Shown one piece after another: positions 29,290 to 39,024 of a stretch of 64,000 bases of DNA. The first letter of the stretch is position 1; each line of letters starts with the position of its first letter. A model generated the notes under the pieces. The model was not told where the DNA came from and did no database searches. It saw only the letters and a list, made by a program, of their open reading frames with translations. The position numbers and the translations under genes are program-made. The stretch covers positions 1,674,001-1,738,000 of the forward strand of contig NZ_CP156688.1 in NCBI RefSeq assembly GCF_040616545.1, given 5' to 3'. This DNA comes from Akkermansia muciniphila. GTDB lineage: Bacteria; Verrucomicrobiota; Verrucomicrobiia; Verrucomicrobiales; Akkermansiaceae.

Positions 29290-31044
29290 TTAGAAGCTGG
29301 AGGCCGCGTATTTTTTGCGCAGGCGGTTGCGGATGAGGATGGCCGTGAGGTTCATGACCACTACCAGCAGGATGAGCAGCAGCGTGGTGGCGAAGACCAT
29401 GGGCTGGGCGGCGTCCGAGTCCGGAGACTGGAACCCCACGTCATAGATATGGAAGCCCAGGTGCATGAATTTGCGCTCCAGGTGGATGAAGGGGCCTTCC
29501 CCGTCAATGGGCAGGGAGGGGGCCAGCTTGACCACGCCCGTGACCATGAGGGGGGCCACTTCCCCGGCGCCGCGGGCCATGGCCAGAATAAGGCCGGTCA
29601 TGACGCCCGGCAGGGCGCTGGGCAGGATGATGCGCTTGATCATCTGCCATTTGGAGGCACCGCAGGCCAGGGCCGCCTCCCGCAGCCCGCGGGGGACGGC
29701 GGAGAGGGCTTCCTCCGTGGAGACGATGACGACGGGGAGCGTCATCAGGGCCAGCGTGAGGGAGGCCCACAGGATGCCGGAGGTGCCGAAGGTGGGCGTG
29801 TTGTCCACGGCCAATTTTTTCCAGTAGAAGAGTTCGTCAATCGTTCCGCCCAGGTAGTAGACGAAGAAGCCCAGGCCAAAGACGCCGAAGACGATGGAGG
29901 GCACGCCGGCGAGGTTGTTCACGCAGATGCGGACGGCCTGCACCAGGGTTCCCTGCCTGGCGTATTCCCGCAGGTAGATGGCGCCGATGACTCCCACCGG
30001 CGTGACCAGCGCGCTCATGAGCAGGGTCATGATGAAGGTGCCGAAGATGGCGGGGAAGATGCCGCCTTCCGTATTGGCCTCCCGCGGGTCGTCCATGACG
30101 AAGTGGTACAGGTTGTGCAGGAAAACGCCGCATTTGCCGAAGAAGCCCAGGTCGTTAGGCTGGTAGCCGTAGACGATTTTATCCATGCTGATTTCCTTCT
30201 TCTCCCCGTCTCCCAGGGCGTACACGAGCGTGTCCCGGCCCTGTTGTTCCCTCAGTCTGCCCGCTTCCGCCGTGTACCGGGCGTATTCCGCGTTGAGCTG
30301 CTCCACCCTGGCGCGGAGCCGGTCCAGTTCCCCCGCCGGATCGTCCATGCCCGTGAGGATGGGGTTTTCCCTGGTCATGGCCGTGCGCCGTCCGTTTTCT
30401 TCCCGGATGTCGTAGGACCGTTCAATGGCCTTGATGTCCAGCCTGGTGTCCGCCAGCCGGGTGTTGACGGCTCCGATGTCTTTGACGTCAATGCTCTTGA
30501 TGTCGTCCCGCAGTTCCATTTCCCGGTCCAGTGCACGGCGGAAGGCCGCCATGAATTCCGGGGAGGAGGCCGGGATGGTTTCTCCGGAGGCCAGCTTGAG
30601 TTCCAGCGGTTTGACCAGGGCTTTTCCTCCCTCCATGCGTTCCAGGCACAGGAGCCCCCTGGGTGTGGAGGAGGCGGTGACGTTGTGCGCGTCCACGTAG
30701 CGGTAGGATTGTCCGTAGGTTTCCTTGCTTCCGGTGAAGAGCTGGTATTCCCGCACATCCCTGGCCGTGGAACCGGGCACCGCGGGGTCTGCCGGCATGT
30801 GGCGCGTCTGGTCCTTCGTGATGCCGGCGTACAGGACCAGCGGTTTTTCTCCTTTTGAGGCGGGGGCAATCGTCAGTTCATGGACGGTTTTGGGCCAGAA
30901 AGCCTCCAGGCCGTTGAAGACGATGATGCCCAGCAGGCCGAAGATCATGATGAGGCCCAGGGAGAGCCCGATGGAGGTGAGCCAGATGTTGACTTCCCCC
31001 AGGGGGCGTTTGGGAGCGGGCGGGAGGCTGAAGTCCTGTTTCAT
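29290..31044 (-). CDS. pstA: Phosphate ABC transporter permease PstA, enlarged form
   Basis: The start at 31044 gives 584 residues. One N-terminal transmembrane helix ([29 protein letters not shown]) is followed by a large soluble insert (~60-330). The permease domain follows, with [25 protein letters not shown] and the EAA-type coupling loop [36 protein letters not shown]. Most PstA proteins have ~300 residues; the long form with a periplasmic domain is known from several Gram-negative groups. It pairs with the similarly enlarged PstC. Confidence 0.93.
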   Translation of the reverse strand: MKQDFSLPPAPKRPLGEVNIWLTSIGLSLGLIMIFGLLGIIVFNGLEAFWPKTVHELTIAPASKGEKPLVLYAGITKDQTRHMPADPAVPGSTARDVREYQLFTGSKETYGQSYRYVDAHNVTASSTPRGLLCLERMEGGKALVKPLELKLASGETIPASSPEFMAAFRRALDREMELRDDIKSIDVKDIGAVNTRLADTRLDIKAIERSYDIREENGRRTAMTRENPILTGMDDPAGELDRLRARVEQLNAEYARYTAEAGRLREQQGRDTLVYALGDGEKKEISMDKIVYGYQPNDLGFFGKCGVFLHNLYHFVMDDPREANTEGGIFPAIFGTFIMTLLMSALVTPVGVIGAIYLREYARQGTLVQAVRICVNNLAGVPSIVFGVFGLGFFVYYLGGTIDELFYWKKLAVDNTPTFGTSGILWASLTLALMTLPVVIVSTEEALSAVPRGLREAALACGASKWQMIKRIILPSALPGVMTGLILAMARGAGEVAPLMVTGVVKLAPSLPIDGEGPFIHLERKFMHLGFHIYDVGFQSPDSDAAQPMVFATTLLLILLVVVMNLTAILIRNRLRKKYAASSF

Positions 31045-31076
31045 GGAAGATGAATGGATGAGGGAGAGTGGGGGCC

Positions 31077-33431
31077 TCACACGACGTTGAAGCGTTTGCG
31101 GAGCCGCTGGCGTACGACTTCCGCCAGGGTGTTCAGGATGAACGTCATGGAGAAGAGGATGAGGCCGCCCAGGAAGAGGACGCGGTAGTGGGTGGAGTCC
31201 TGCGCCGCTTCCGGCAGTTCCGTGGCGATGTTGGCGGAGAGGGTGCGCATGCCGTTGAAGATGTTCCAGTCCATGATGGGGGTGTTGCCCGTGGCCATCA
31301 GCACGATCATGGTTTCCCCCACCGCGCGGCCCAGGCCGATCATCAGGGCGGAGAAGATGCCCGCGGAGGCCATCGGGAGCACGACGGTGCGGACCATCTG
31401 CCAGCGGCTGGCCCCCAGGGCCTCCGAGGCGGCGATGAGGGACGGGGGAACGTTGCTCAGCGCGTCCTCGGAGATGGTGAAGATGACGGGGATGACGGCA
31501 AAGCCCATGATGAACCCCACCACCAGGGAGTTGCGCTGTTCATAGGGCATGCCGAAGCCGTTGCGCCACAGGTCCGCAAAGCCGGCGGCCTGGAAGTCCC
31601 CCGCGCCCCACAGGCTCATGACGCCGCGGCAGAGGCTGATGAAGGGCTGTTCCAGCCAGTAGCCCAGGTATTCCCAGCAGAACCAGGCGCAGAGGAGGAT
31701 GACGGGAGTCATGACGATGTATTCCACGCCGCGGCTGAACTTGTTGCGCCAGGCCGCGGGCCGCGTGGTCCAGAACCATGCGATGAGGGCCGCCAGGCCG
31801 GGGATGAGGACGGCCATGCAGAGCAGGGCGGGCACCTTGTCTTCCATTCTTGGGGCCAGGTAGAGGGCGCCGAAGAAGCCCAGCACCACAGAGGGCAGGG
31901 AGGCCATGATTTCCATGACGGGTTTCACCGCCCGCTTGACGGCGGGGGCCATGAAGTGGGCCGTGTAAATGGCGGCCATGACCGCTACCGGAACGGCGAA
32001 GAGGAGGGCGTAGAGGGTGCCTTTCAGCGTGCCGAAGACCAGGGGCATCAGGGAAAGCTTGGATTCGTAGTCGTCCGTGCCGCCCACGGATTGCCACAGC
32101 CATTTGGGGGAATCATACCCTTCATACCAGATTTTCCCGGCCAGGGCTTTGGCTCCCGCTTCCGGGTGCCTGTCTTCCATGGAGAAGAAGTGGACCTTTC
32201 CCCCGGCGTCCACGGCAATGACGGAGTTGAATTCCGTGTTGGCCGCCAGCTGGACCGGGGTGAATTCCAGCGGGCCGCTGGTCCAGCGGACGTCCGCCGT
32301 GGTTCCGTAGCAGAGCCGGAGTTCGCCAGGAGTGGAGACGAGGAAGGAACGGTTGATGCCGGAAGCGGCGTAATGCTGCACGGGGCCGTTCAGGGGGGAG
32401 AATTGCCTGGTCTGCCCGAAGAGGCGTACGGCTGTGCCGTCCGGGCGGGGGTGGGGGTACAGGCTGAAGATTTTAAGGCTTCCCTTGTCGCCGCCTATCA
32501 CCAGGGACATGTCTCCAAAGAGCCAGTTGACGGAAGTCATTTTTTCTCCATTTCCCAGCGGTGACGGAATGGTTTGCCGCTTGATCCACGTTTCCCGGTC
32601 TTCGTCATAGGAAAAATAGAGGAGTTTGTCCGTGTCCGTAACGATGACGAGGCTGTCCCCGGAGGCGCCGGGCAGCATGGCGGCGGGGCGGCCTTCAAGC
32701 TGGTCCGTCAGGTCATGGAAGCCGGAAGGGGCCAGCTCCCCTTCATGCAGCAGGGAGCGGGATTCTTCCAGCGTCATCAGCAGGAGGCGCGGGCCCTGTT
32801 CGGTCTCCGCAGTCGCGGTGAAGATCTTACGTTCCCCCGCGTCCGCATAGGCTATGGCGGATATTCTGCCGGGAACGGCGCCGCTTTCCGTCAGGGGATA
32901 GAGCGGGCCGGTTTCCGTTCCGGCCTTATCCGGGCCGTGCGCGTTCGCCTGGCCGTGGATGTTGAGCCCGGAATGGACGGAGATGAGGGCCGCCTTGCCG
33001 GATTCCGTGGCGATGGCGTAGGCCGTCAGGGATGAATCATAGGAATGGGCGCAGACGGTTTCCCCGTCCGGCAGGGTGACGGGAGCGGGATTCAGGTTCC
33101 CGGAGGCCTTGTCCAGAAAGAAGACGTTTTTGCCGTTGTCATAAACAAAGGGGAGCGTGCCGGAAGGGTCCAGGCCCCAGGTTCCCCGGACCGGAGCGGA
33201 CGGAGCGAGGTGCTGCCGTTCTTCCACGTCCGCGCTCTGGAAGAGGGGAATGGTGACGGCCAGCAGGAAAAAGAGGATGCCGAAAACGGCTACAATGACG
33301 GTAAAGCCCCCGCCGATGATGGTTTTAGTCATGATGCGGTCAAACCACAGCGTGGTTTTTGCCACCTGGAAGCGTTCCGGAACGGGCTTGGGCTTTCTGG
33401 GCGGCGCAGGAGAAGGGGCATTGGCGCTCAT
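31077..33431 (-). CDS. pstC: Phosphate ABC transporter permease PstC, enlarged form
   Basis: 784 residues. A first transmembrane helix (IIGGGFTVIVAVFGILFFLLAVTIPLF) is followed by a ~380-residue periplasmic region with propeller-like repeats (GTLPFVYDNGKNVFFLDKASG, DSLVIVTDTDKLLYFSYDED, DMSLVIGGDKGSLKIFSLYPH). The permease domain comes after it, with the coupling loop EDALSNVPPSLIAASEALGASRWQMVRTVVLPMASAG. It forms the channel with PstA. It lies 33 bases upstream of pstA. Confidence 0.93.
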   Translation of the reverse strand: MSANAPSPAPPRKPKPVPERFQVAKTTLWFDRIMTKTIIGGGFTVIVAVFGILFFLLAVTIPLFQSADVEERQHLAPSAPVRGTWGLDPSGTLPFVYDNGKNVFFLDKASGNLNPAPVTLPDGETVCAHSYDSSLTAYAIATESGKAALISVHSGLNIHGQANAHGPDKAGTETGPLYPLTESGAVPGRISAIAYADAGERKIFTATAETEQGPRLLLMTLEESRSLLHEGELAPSGFHDLTDQLEGRPAAMLPGASGDSLVIVTDTDKLLYFSYDEDRETWIKRQTIPSPLGNGEKMTSVNWLFGDMSLVIGGDKGSLKIFSLYPHPRPDGTAVRLFGQTRQFSPLNGPVQHYAASGINRSFLVSTPGELRLCYGTTADVRWTSGPLEFTPVQLAANTEFNSVIAVDAGGKVHFFSMEDRHPEAGAKALAGKIWYEGYDSPKWLWQSVGGTDDYESKLSLMPLVFGTLKGTLYALLFAVPVAVMAAIYTAHFMAPAVKRAVKPVMEIMASLPSVVLGFFGALYLAPRMEDKVPALLCMAVLIPGLAALIAWFWTTRPAAWRNKFSRGVEYIVMTPVILLCAWFCWEYLGYWLEQPFISLCRGVMSLWGAGDFQAAGFADLWRNGFGMPYEQRNSLVVGFIMGFAVIPVIFTISEDALSNVPPSLIAASEALGASRWQMVRTVVLPMASAGIFSALMIGLGRAVGETMIVLMATGNTPIMDWNIFNGMRTLSANIATELPEAAQDSTHYRVLFLGGLILFSMTFILNTLAEVVRQRLRKRFNVV

Positions 33432-33527
33432 GACGGCAGGCGGTGGAGAGGGGAGTTGGGGGCAGGACTCCGGCGGGAAGGCCGCAGTCCTGCCCCGGCA
33501 TGTGTTGATGGAGCAGGGAAGGGGCGT

Positions 33528-34490
33528 TTATTCAATTCTCTTGAGGACATCCGCGCTGACCTTGGCGGGAATCGGGTAATAGCCGTCTTTGGTCACGATT
33601 TCCTGGCCGTCCCGGGAGACGATGAACTTGATGAACTCCCTGGTCAGGGTGTCCAGGGGTTCGCCCGGCTTCTTGTTGACGTAAATCAGCAGGTAGCGGG
33701 AAAGCGGGTATTTGCCGCTGATGCAGTTGTCATAGGAAGGCTGCACGGCCTCCTGGCCGCCTTTTTCCGCCAGAGAGAGGGTTTTCACGCCGGAGGTGAC
33801 GTATCCGATGCCGGAGTAGCCGATCCCCTGTTCGTCGGAGCTGATGCCCTGCACCACGGCGGAGGAACCGGGTTGTTCCTTCACGGAGTTTTTGTAGTCC
33901 CCCTTCTTCAGGGCGATTTCCTTCACGAAGCCGTTCGTGCCGGAAGCGCTGTTACGGCCATAAATGGAAATGGCTTTTCCTTTCATGGAGGGGACGCCCG
34001 CATCGCCCCAGTCGGAGATGTTGGAGCCTCCGCGCTTGAAGGTGGAGGAGAAGATGGAATCCACCTGCGACAGGGAGAGGGCCTGGATGGGATTGTTCTT
34101 GTTGACGAAGAAGGCCACGGCGTCCAGCGCCACCTTGATTTCCGTCGGCTTGTAGCCGTATTTGGCTTCAAAGGCGGCGATTTCCTCCCGCTTCATCTGG
34201 CGGCTCATGGGGGCGAGCTGGGCGGTTCCTGCCGTCAGGGCGGGGGGAGCGGTGGAAGATCCCTTGCCTTCAACGCCGATTTTGACGCTGGGGTATTTTT
34301 TGCTGAATCCTTCCGCCCAAAGGGTCATCAGGTTGTTCAGCGTATCGGAACCGACGGCGCTCAGGTTGCCGGAAACGCCGCTGGTGGGCGCATACGGCTT
34401 GATGCTGCTGTCAACGGTTACTTTCTCGGCGGCCATGCTCAGGGAGCTGAGAGCGGCTGCGATGGTCAGGATGGTGGCGACAAATTTCAT
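33528..34490 (-). CDS. pstS: Periplasmic phosphate-binding protein PstS
   Basis: 320 residues with signal peptide MKFVATILTIAAALSSLSMAAEK. The binding-protein fold shows GSDTLNNLMTLWAEGF, GKGSSTAPPALTAG and YGRNSASGTNGFVKE, the last contributing phosphate contacts in the family. It captures phosphate for PstCAB. It is the first gene of the cluster. A 19-nt element shared with the second pst unit lies 113-131 bases upstream. Confidence 0.95.
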   Translation of the reverse strand: MKFVATILTIAAALSSLSMAAEKVTVDSSIKPYAPTSGVSGNLSAVGSDTLNNLMTLWAEGFSKKYPSVKIGVEGKGSSTAPPALTAGTAQLAPMSRQMKREEIAAFEAKYGYKPTEIKVALDAVAFFVNKNNPIQALSLSQVDSIFSSTFKRGGSNISDWGDAGVPSMKGKAISIYGRNSASGTNGFVKEIALKKGDYKNSVKEQPGSSAVVQGISSDEQGIGYSGIGYVTSGVKTLSLAEKGGQEAVQPSYDNCISGKYPLSRYLLIYVNKKPGEPLDTLTREFIKFIVSRDGQEIVTKDGYYPIPAKVSADVLKRIE

Positions 34491-34602
34491 GGCGTCTTTT
34501 CTGTTGTGTTACGCCTTCCGTTTCCCGGACAGTGGAGCCGTTCATGCCGGAAGACGGGGAAGTGATACCCTCCCGCCCCCATGGTGAGGAAGTGAATCCT
34601 GG

Positions 34603-34621
34603 TTAAGAAATCGTCACAAAC
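34603..34621. promoter_or_regulatory. pst-associated 19-nt element, copy 1
   Basis: TTAAGAAATCGTCACAAAC. Copy 2 at 39025-39043 differs at one base and lies on the same strand. It may be a PhoB/PhoP-type operator (compare TGTCACA in known Pho boxes), or one of two direct repeats left by insertion of the pilin-like gene. Confidence 0.5.
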
Positions 34622-34762
34622 TGCAAGGATGTGGTTGTGGGGGCTGTCTCTGGGGGAGGATAGGGGAGATAGGGTTTATGAGGGTGATAGGGAAGGCCCC
34701 CATTACCCCTATAAACCCTCTAATCCTTATAAACCCTATCTTGCTTTCCCTCCCCGGAGCAC

Positions 34763-34795
34763 AAAAAGAGCCGCTCCCCGTGGATGGGAAGCGGC
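34763..34795 (-). terminator. Terminator of the pilin-like C-terminal cassette
   Basis: The stem 34770-34779 pairs with 34786-34795 with one mismatch, and TTTTT follows on the minus strand. It would end the message of the restored full-length gene. Confidence 0.78.
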
Positions 34796-34838
34796 GCTGG
34801 TCAGACCCTTCTTCTCTCTCTTCTGTTCTCCCCCTCTC

Positions 34839-37811
34839 CTACACCTCCTCCGGGGACAGCCACCGGAAGGAGACGATGTTAAACTTCCTCCCAAACGCCT
34901 TGTTCACCGCGCTCAGCTCCGTCTCCTCCAGCGCGCCGCTCTTCATGTTGATCTTCTTGACCGGCGTTTCCGGGCTGTTCACCGGGTCCACGTAGTTGAT
35001 CCCCCTCTGCACCACCGCCTCGCACCACGCGCGCGACAGCACCACCCCCTCCCGGCTGGCCAGCTCCCCGTAGGCCCGGATCGTAAACGTATCGTCACGC
35101 GTCGTCAGAATGTTGCCTAGTACTGCCAGCACGTCGGACTGGATCAGGTAGCCGGGAGCCGCCGTATACACCGACCCCTTGGCCGCGTCCTGGTTCGGGT
35201 ACCCTCCCTTGGGCGTGATGACCATGTCGGAGAGTTCGTCAAACGTGCTGTTGATGGAGCTTTCGTCAATAGCCGCCTGAAGCGCCCCCTTCACCCCCAT
35301 CTCCCCGCTCTGCAGGCGGCGGTTGACAAAGTCGGACATGTTCAGGAAGGGCCCCCTCTTCTTGACCTCCTTGACCATGTTCTGGGCCAGGGACTTGATC
35401 TGGGAGTCGCTGAGCGTTCTGAGGTCCGACCACGCCATGGCCTCCCCGTCCGGGATGCCCTGCGTGACCCCCACCGAGCCGTAGTCGTCCACGTGGGACT
35501 TGTCGCTGCTGGCCACCCCGAAGCGGGAGAAGGCCGTCTGGCTGTTGCTGAGCACGGAGGGCATGCCGCTCCTGGAGTAGAGGAGCTTTCTCTTTTTCAG
35601 CCCCAGCAGGGTGGCCTCCCAGGCGCGCTGGGAGGTGGAGTTGACGTTGAAGCCTCCGGCCACGGTGAGGTACTTGCCGGCCTGCTTGTAGCCCTCGTCG
35701 GCCCTGGAGAGTTCGTCCACGACGGCTTCGGCGGGCTTGCCCTGGAGGTCCGGGACGAAGCGCCTGTTGGCAATGCCTGCGGCCTTGTTGGAGGAGGCGT
35801 CCGTGGAGAAGGCTTCCTTCAGGACGGTTTTGAGTTCTTCCTTGCCCGTGCCGCCGATGCTGGAGGGGCGGGAGGCCAGGGAGGAGGCAAACCAGGAGTC
35901 CCAGAGGGCGTCGTTGATCATCAGGCCGTGGTCCCAGAAGTCCCCCAGGGAGGCGTCTCCCATGATTTCATTGTGGGAGAAGACCTTGTCCGGAGGGAGC
36001 ATGGGGTCGGCAAAGGCGTTGCCAATACCCACGCCCGGCACGCCGGACTGGTAGGCGAAGCGCTTGGCGATGGCCGCCTTGGAGTCAGTCTTGTACCATC
36101 CCGGGGTGAGGCGGCATCCGGCAAAGCCCGCCAGGCTGGAGGGCTGCTGGAAGGGAAGTTCTGCGGCCACGATCTTGTTGACCTGCTCGGCGCCCGGTCC
36201 GCCGAAGGGGGAGAGCCTGGTGCCGTCGTTGGAGAGGATGTTGGAGATGGTGATGGGGAAGAAGTCGCTGTTGGCGTTTTTGACTTCAAACTGGTAGGGG
36301 CTGTAGAGGCGTCCCAGCTCGGATGCGGTGGGCATCTGCCCGCCCCAGAAGAGGGGGCTGGAGTGCTGCCAGGTCTTGGCGCGGTAGTCCTTGCCTTCGG
36401 GGTAGGCTCCAATCACGGGAGGCTTGCCCCATTTGATCGATACTCCGTAGTAGGCCACGAACGTGGAATCCTGGGCCGCAGTGCCGTATTTGCCGCGGCG
36501 TTTCAGGTTGTCGTCCGGCCCTTCGTTATCCAAGAACATGTCCGCAGGCAGCTTGACCTGGTCCAGCAGCGGCTTTTCCCACGCGCCCCAGTTGAGATTC
36601 AGGATAGTGGGCATGGCTTTGGAGAAAACATTCAAGTCTGCTCCCGTCTTCGCGGTTAAATCCCCTGCCTTGCCGATTTGCTTAGGATCCATGATGCCGG
36701 ACACCATGACGATCGAGCCGAGCTTGTTGGAACTGGCATTGAATTCGTCCGTGTATTTGGTGCAGAGGACGACGTTGCGGGGCGTATAATTAAGGTCGTT
36801 CAGAGTTTCGGCAAATTTGATGGACATCATGGCCGTTCCCCTGTCTTCATATCCGCTTCCGGCAAGGTACTGGTACTGAATGCCGTCAGCCTGGTTGATG
36901 GCGTAGGAACTGACTTGCCCGGGGCTCTGGTCCCAGCCTTCCTTGAAGGCAAAGTTGTCTACGCGCACATCGTTCTTGTTTGCCTTGGACTGCGTGACCA
37001 TGTTGCCGTGCTCAATCTTGGAGACGACGGGATGAGCGTAAATGACGATTTCCCCCGCCTTGAGCGTGGATACCTCGCCGGCTTTTCCTGCGCCTCCGGA
37101 CGTTAATTGCGACGTTTTCCGGAACGAGGCTCCAAAGTCGGCAATCTGGCGGTTGTTATAGCCGTCGTTGGGGGAATAGGGGGAGAAGGGGGATTCCGAA
37201 TAGGTGGCCGAGGAGGGATCCCAGTTTTCAATCAGATTGCCTTGCATGCGGCCGTAGTTATTGGTCTGCATGAGCGGCATGTACCGGTGCTCCCCGAAGA
37301 AGGAGCCCCAGGGGCCGCCTTCCGCTCCCTGGAATTTCATGTCCACGTTGTACGGGTTCCACCACACGTACACCGGGATCACGGAAACGCGCACGTCAAT
37401 ATGACCGCCGCGGGACCCGTGCTGGGCCTCGCGTTTGACGTAGTTCAACCCTACGAAGGAATAAAAGCGCAGCAGGATGGGATGGCGCATGTACGTGTAG
37501 CGGTTGTCCATCATCTCCATGTTCGCGGCGGAATCGGAGGCGATCAGCGTGCTCGGCGTGCGGCCGTCCCATTGCAGGGCCGCGGAGGCGTCCTGGCCTT
37601 CTTTTTTGGAGGAAGAATCCCATACGTTGGCCCACAGGTAGAGCTGGTTCCAGGAGCCGATCGGACGGCTCTGTTCGGTCGGGCTCCCGTCCTCGGAGGT
37701 ATATGGGCGCAGGCCTATATCCGAGGTGTCTCCGCGGAATTCCTCAGGCAGTTTTTCCTGGGAGAACATGATGTTCAAGTCCTTCTTCAATCCACCGAAT
37801 TTAGAATCCGT
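34839..37811 (-). CDS. Silent C-terminal cassette of a pilin-like Verru_Chthon cassette protein A-type gene
   Basis: The open frame runs from the crossover site to 34839, about 990 codons, with no signal peptide or promoter of its own. Its first codons, ACG GAT TCT AAA then TTC GGT GGA TTG, repeat the TDSK found at the end of the N-terminal half on the opposite strand. A TTG at 37790 could act as a start but gives no export signal. Features seen in family members include GPFLNMSDFVNRRLQSGEMGVKGALQAAID, APGYLIQSDVLAVLGNILTTRDDTFTIRAYGE and AWCEAVVQR near the end. These proteins are very large prepilin-like surface proteins of Verrucomicrobiota with unknown function. In the present orientation it is probably not expressed. 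Confidence 0.85.
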   Translation of the reverse strand, partial: TDSKFGGLKKDLNIMFSQEKLPEEFRGDTSDIGLRPYTSEDGSPTEQSRPIGSWNQLYLWANVWDSSSKKEGQDASAALQWDGRTPSTLIASDSAANMEMMDNRYTYMRHPILLRFYSFVGLNYVKREAQHGSRGGHIDVRVSVIPVYVWWNPYNVDMKFQGAEGGPWGSFFGEHRYMPLMQTNNYGRMQGNLIENWDPSSATYSESPFSPYSPNDGYNNRQIADFGASFRKTSQLTSGGAGKAGEVSTLKAGEIVIYAHPVVSKIEHGNMVTQSKANKNDVRVDNFAFKEGWDQSPGQVSSYAINQADGIQYQYLAGSGYEDRGTAMMSIKFAETLNDLNYTPRNVVLCTKYTDEFNASSNKLGSIVMVSGIMDPKQIGKAGDLTAKTGADLNVFSKAMPTILNLNWGAWEKPLLDQVKLPADMFLDNEGPDDNLKRRGKYGTAAQDSTFVAYYGVSIKWGKPPVIGAYPEGKDYRAKTWQHSSPLFWGGQMPTASELGRLYSPYQFEVKNANSDFFPITISNILSNDGTRLSPFGGPGAEQVNKIVAAELPFQQPSSLAGFAGCRLTPGWYKTDSKAAIAKRFAYQSGVPGVGIGNAFADPMLPPDKVFSHNEIMGDASLGDFWDHGLMINDALWDSWFASSLASRPSSIGGTGKEELKTVLKEAFSTDASSNKAAGIANRRFVPDLQGKPAEAVVDELSRADEGYKQAGKYLTVAGGFNVNSTSQRAWEATLLGLKKRKLLYSRSGMPSVLSNSQTAFSRFGVASSDKSHVDDYGSVGVTQGIPDGEAMAWSDLRTLSDSQIKSLAQNMVKEVKKRGPFLNMSDFVNRRLQSGEMGVKGALQAAIDESSINSTFDELSDMVITPKGGYPNQDAAKGSVYTAAPGYLIQSDVLAVLGNILTTRDDTFTIRAYGELASREGVVLSRAWCEAVVQRGINYVDPVNSPETPVKKINMKSGALEETELSAVNKAFGRKFNIVSFRWLSPEEV
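37796..37810 (-). repeat. Inversion site 3L
   Basis: CGAATTTAGAATCCG on the plus strand; read on the minus strand it is CGGATTCTAAATTCG, with one arm mismatch and spacer CTA. The 13-base ACGGATTCTAAAT is identical to site 3R in opposite orientation. Confidence 0.86.
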
Positions 37812-37967
37812 TAATTTTTAAATGACTATAAAACCAAATGAGGGCGGCCTCAGGAATATGCTTGGTCTTTTCTTTTTACAGATACGTTTTTACTTGCAAA
37901 CTGAGAACTATTTTTCTTGCTGAAAAAAAACTATTTTGTATGTTGGTCTGAAATGTCGGCCAACCTA

Positions 37968-38000
37968 TTGACAGCGGCTTTACATCTCTCATTTTTAATA
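37968..38000 (+). promoter_or_regulatory. Possible promoter of the N-terminal half
   Basis: TTGACA at 37968-37973 is an exact -35 match. TTTAAT at 37994-37999 is a -10-like box, but the 20-nt gap is long. The 219-bp leader is AT-rich and lies inside the invertible segment, so the promoter moves with it. Confidence 0.4.
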
Positions 38001-38030
38001 GATTTCAATAATTTTTAGATAAAAATTTCA

Positions 38031-38999
38031 ATGAAAAGAACAATTCCTCAGAATCCAAAACCCAGACATATGAGCAAGGGTTTTGCCCTGATTGCCACCA
38101 TTACCCTGATGATGCTTCTGGCCCTACTCAGCGTTGGCCTTCTTACCATTGCATCCTCTCAGACCAGACTCTCCGAAAAACATCTTTTTGCAGCGGAAGC
38201 CAAATCCCTAGCCAGGTTTTCCCTGGAAGTGGCCCTGGGCCAGCTCCAGTGTGAGCTGGGGCCCGACCAGCGCGTTTCCGCCAACTCCGGCATCCTTTCC
38301 TCCGGAACCAGTGAAGGAAGCGCTCCATACATCCTGGGCGTCTGGAACAGCTGGGATACCTGGCTCAACAAGAACAACTCCCAGGGCATGACCATTTCTT
38401 CCACTTATGATACGGGAAGAAAGGCCATGTTCCGCCGCTGGCTCATTTCCGACCCTGACCTGCGCAGGCTCAGCTCACTGGAAGCCGGAAAGAACCTGCT
38501 GGGCAAGCGTTCCCTTTCCAACCGGAATTTCCGCACCGTTCCCCTGGTAAATCATGGCACGGTGGGAACGCCCGTAGGCGCTAAAAACCAGGACAATAAG
38601 GAAATCTACGCCCGGCTCGTGCGCGTGGATGACTACTCCAAAAACCTGGGATTGAAAAAGAACGCCAACATGCGCAAGTACATTGCCTGGTGGGTAACGG
38701 GGGAAAACCAGAAGGCGCGCATCAACCTGATGCCGCACGCCTCTGAAGAAAGCACGGATGCCCTGACGGTGCTGCGCTCCACATGGGACACGCCCGGGCC
38801 GGATTTGGAACCCCTCAACCTCTCCTCCGTGATGGCCTCGGGCTCCGGAAACGACATGTCTACCGTCAGAAAACTCATTTCTTTTGATGCCATCCTCGCC
38901 AACAGTAAAAACGGCAGGCTGAAAGACTTGGGAGAGGTCTACCACGACATCTCCCTGGTTTCTTCCAGCCTCTTGACGGATTCTAAATCCGCTGCATGA
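38031..38999 (+). CDS. N-terminal half of the pilin-like Verru_Chthon cassette protein A-type gene (currently truncated)
   Basis: 322 residues in this orientation. A basic leader ends in KG and is followed by FALIATITLMMLLALLSVGLLTIASS, a prepilin-type cleavage site and hydrophobic helix like type IV pilin-like proteins, though without the usual Glu5. AEAKSLARFSLEVALGQLQCELGPDQRVSANSGIL and ILGVWNSW follow the pattern of large verrucomicrobial pilin-like proteins. The last family-like residues are SSSLLTDSK; then SAA and a stop come from sequence beyond the crossover site. The family continues here with a GGLKKDL-type sequence, which is exactly what begins the opposed cassette at 37799. The short form may be exported but incomplete. 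Confidence 0.85.
   Translation: MKRTIPQNPKPRHMSKGFALIATITLMMLLALLSVGLLTIASSQTRLSEKHLFAAEAKSLARFSLEVALGQLQCELGPDQRVSANSGILSSGTSEGSAPYILGVWNSWDTWLNKNNSQGMTISSTYDTGRKAMFRRWLISDPDLRRLSSLEAGKNLLGKRSLSNRNFRTVPLVNHGTVGTPVGAKNQDNKEIYARLVRVDDYSKNLGLKKNANMRKYIAWWVTGENQKARINLMPHASEESTDALTVLRSTWDTPGPDLEPLNLSSVMASGSGNDMSTVRKLISFDAILANSKNGRLKDLGEVYHDISLVSSSLLTDSKSAA
38977..38991 (+). repeat. Inversion site 3R
   Basis: CGGATTCTAAATCCG, with perfect arms and spacer CTA, placed inside the last codons of the N-terminal half. It encodes TDSK in the same frame as site 3L. Confidence 0.87.
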
Positions 39000-39024
39000 T
39001 TTTCTTTTTCTCAAAAAGCCACCT

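Larger units (their letters stand above)
37796..38991. other. Candidate 1.2-kb invertible segment carrying promoter and N-terminal half of the pilin-like gene
   Basis: The segment contains a promoter region and codons 1-319 of the gene. Inversion would place it on the minus strand in frame with the C-terminal cassette (...SLLTDSK joined to FGGLKKDLN...), giving about 1305 residues. As sequenced, the gene is split and the product ends SKSAA. The in-frame junction and the family-typical join argue strongly for a switch rather than decay. Confidence 0.85.

Noticed and set aside
34839-38999. Reading the two pilin-like pieces as independent genes or as a decayed pseudogene
   Set aside because: Both halves are intact, share the junction codons in the same phase within inverted copies of the motif, and together match one family protein.
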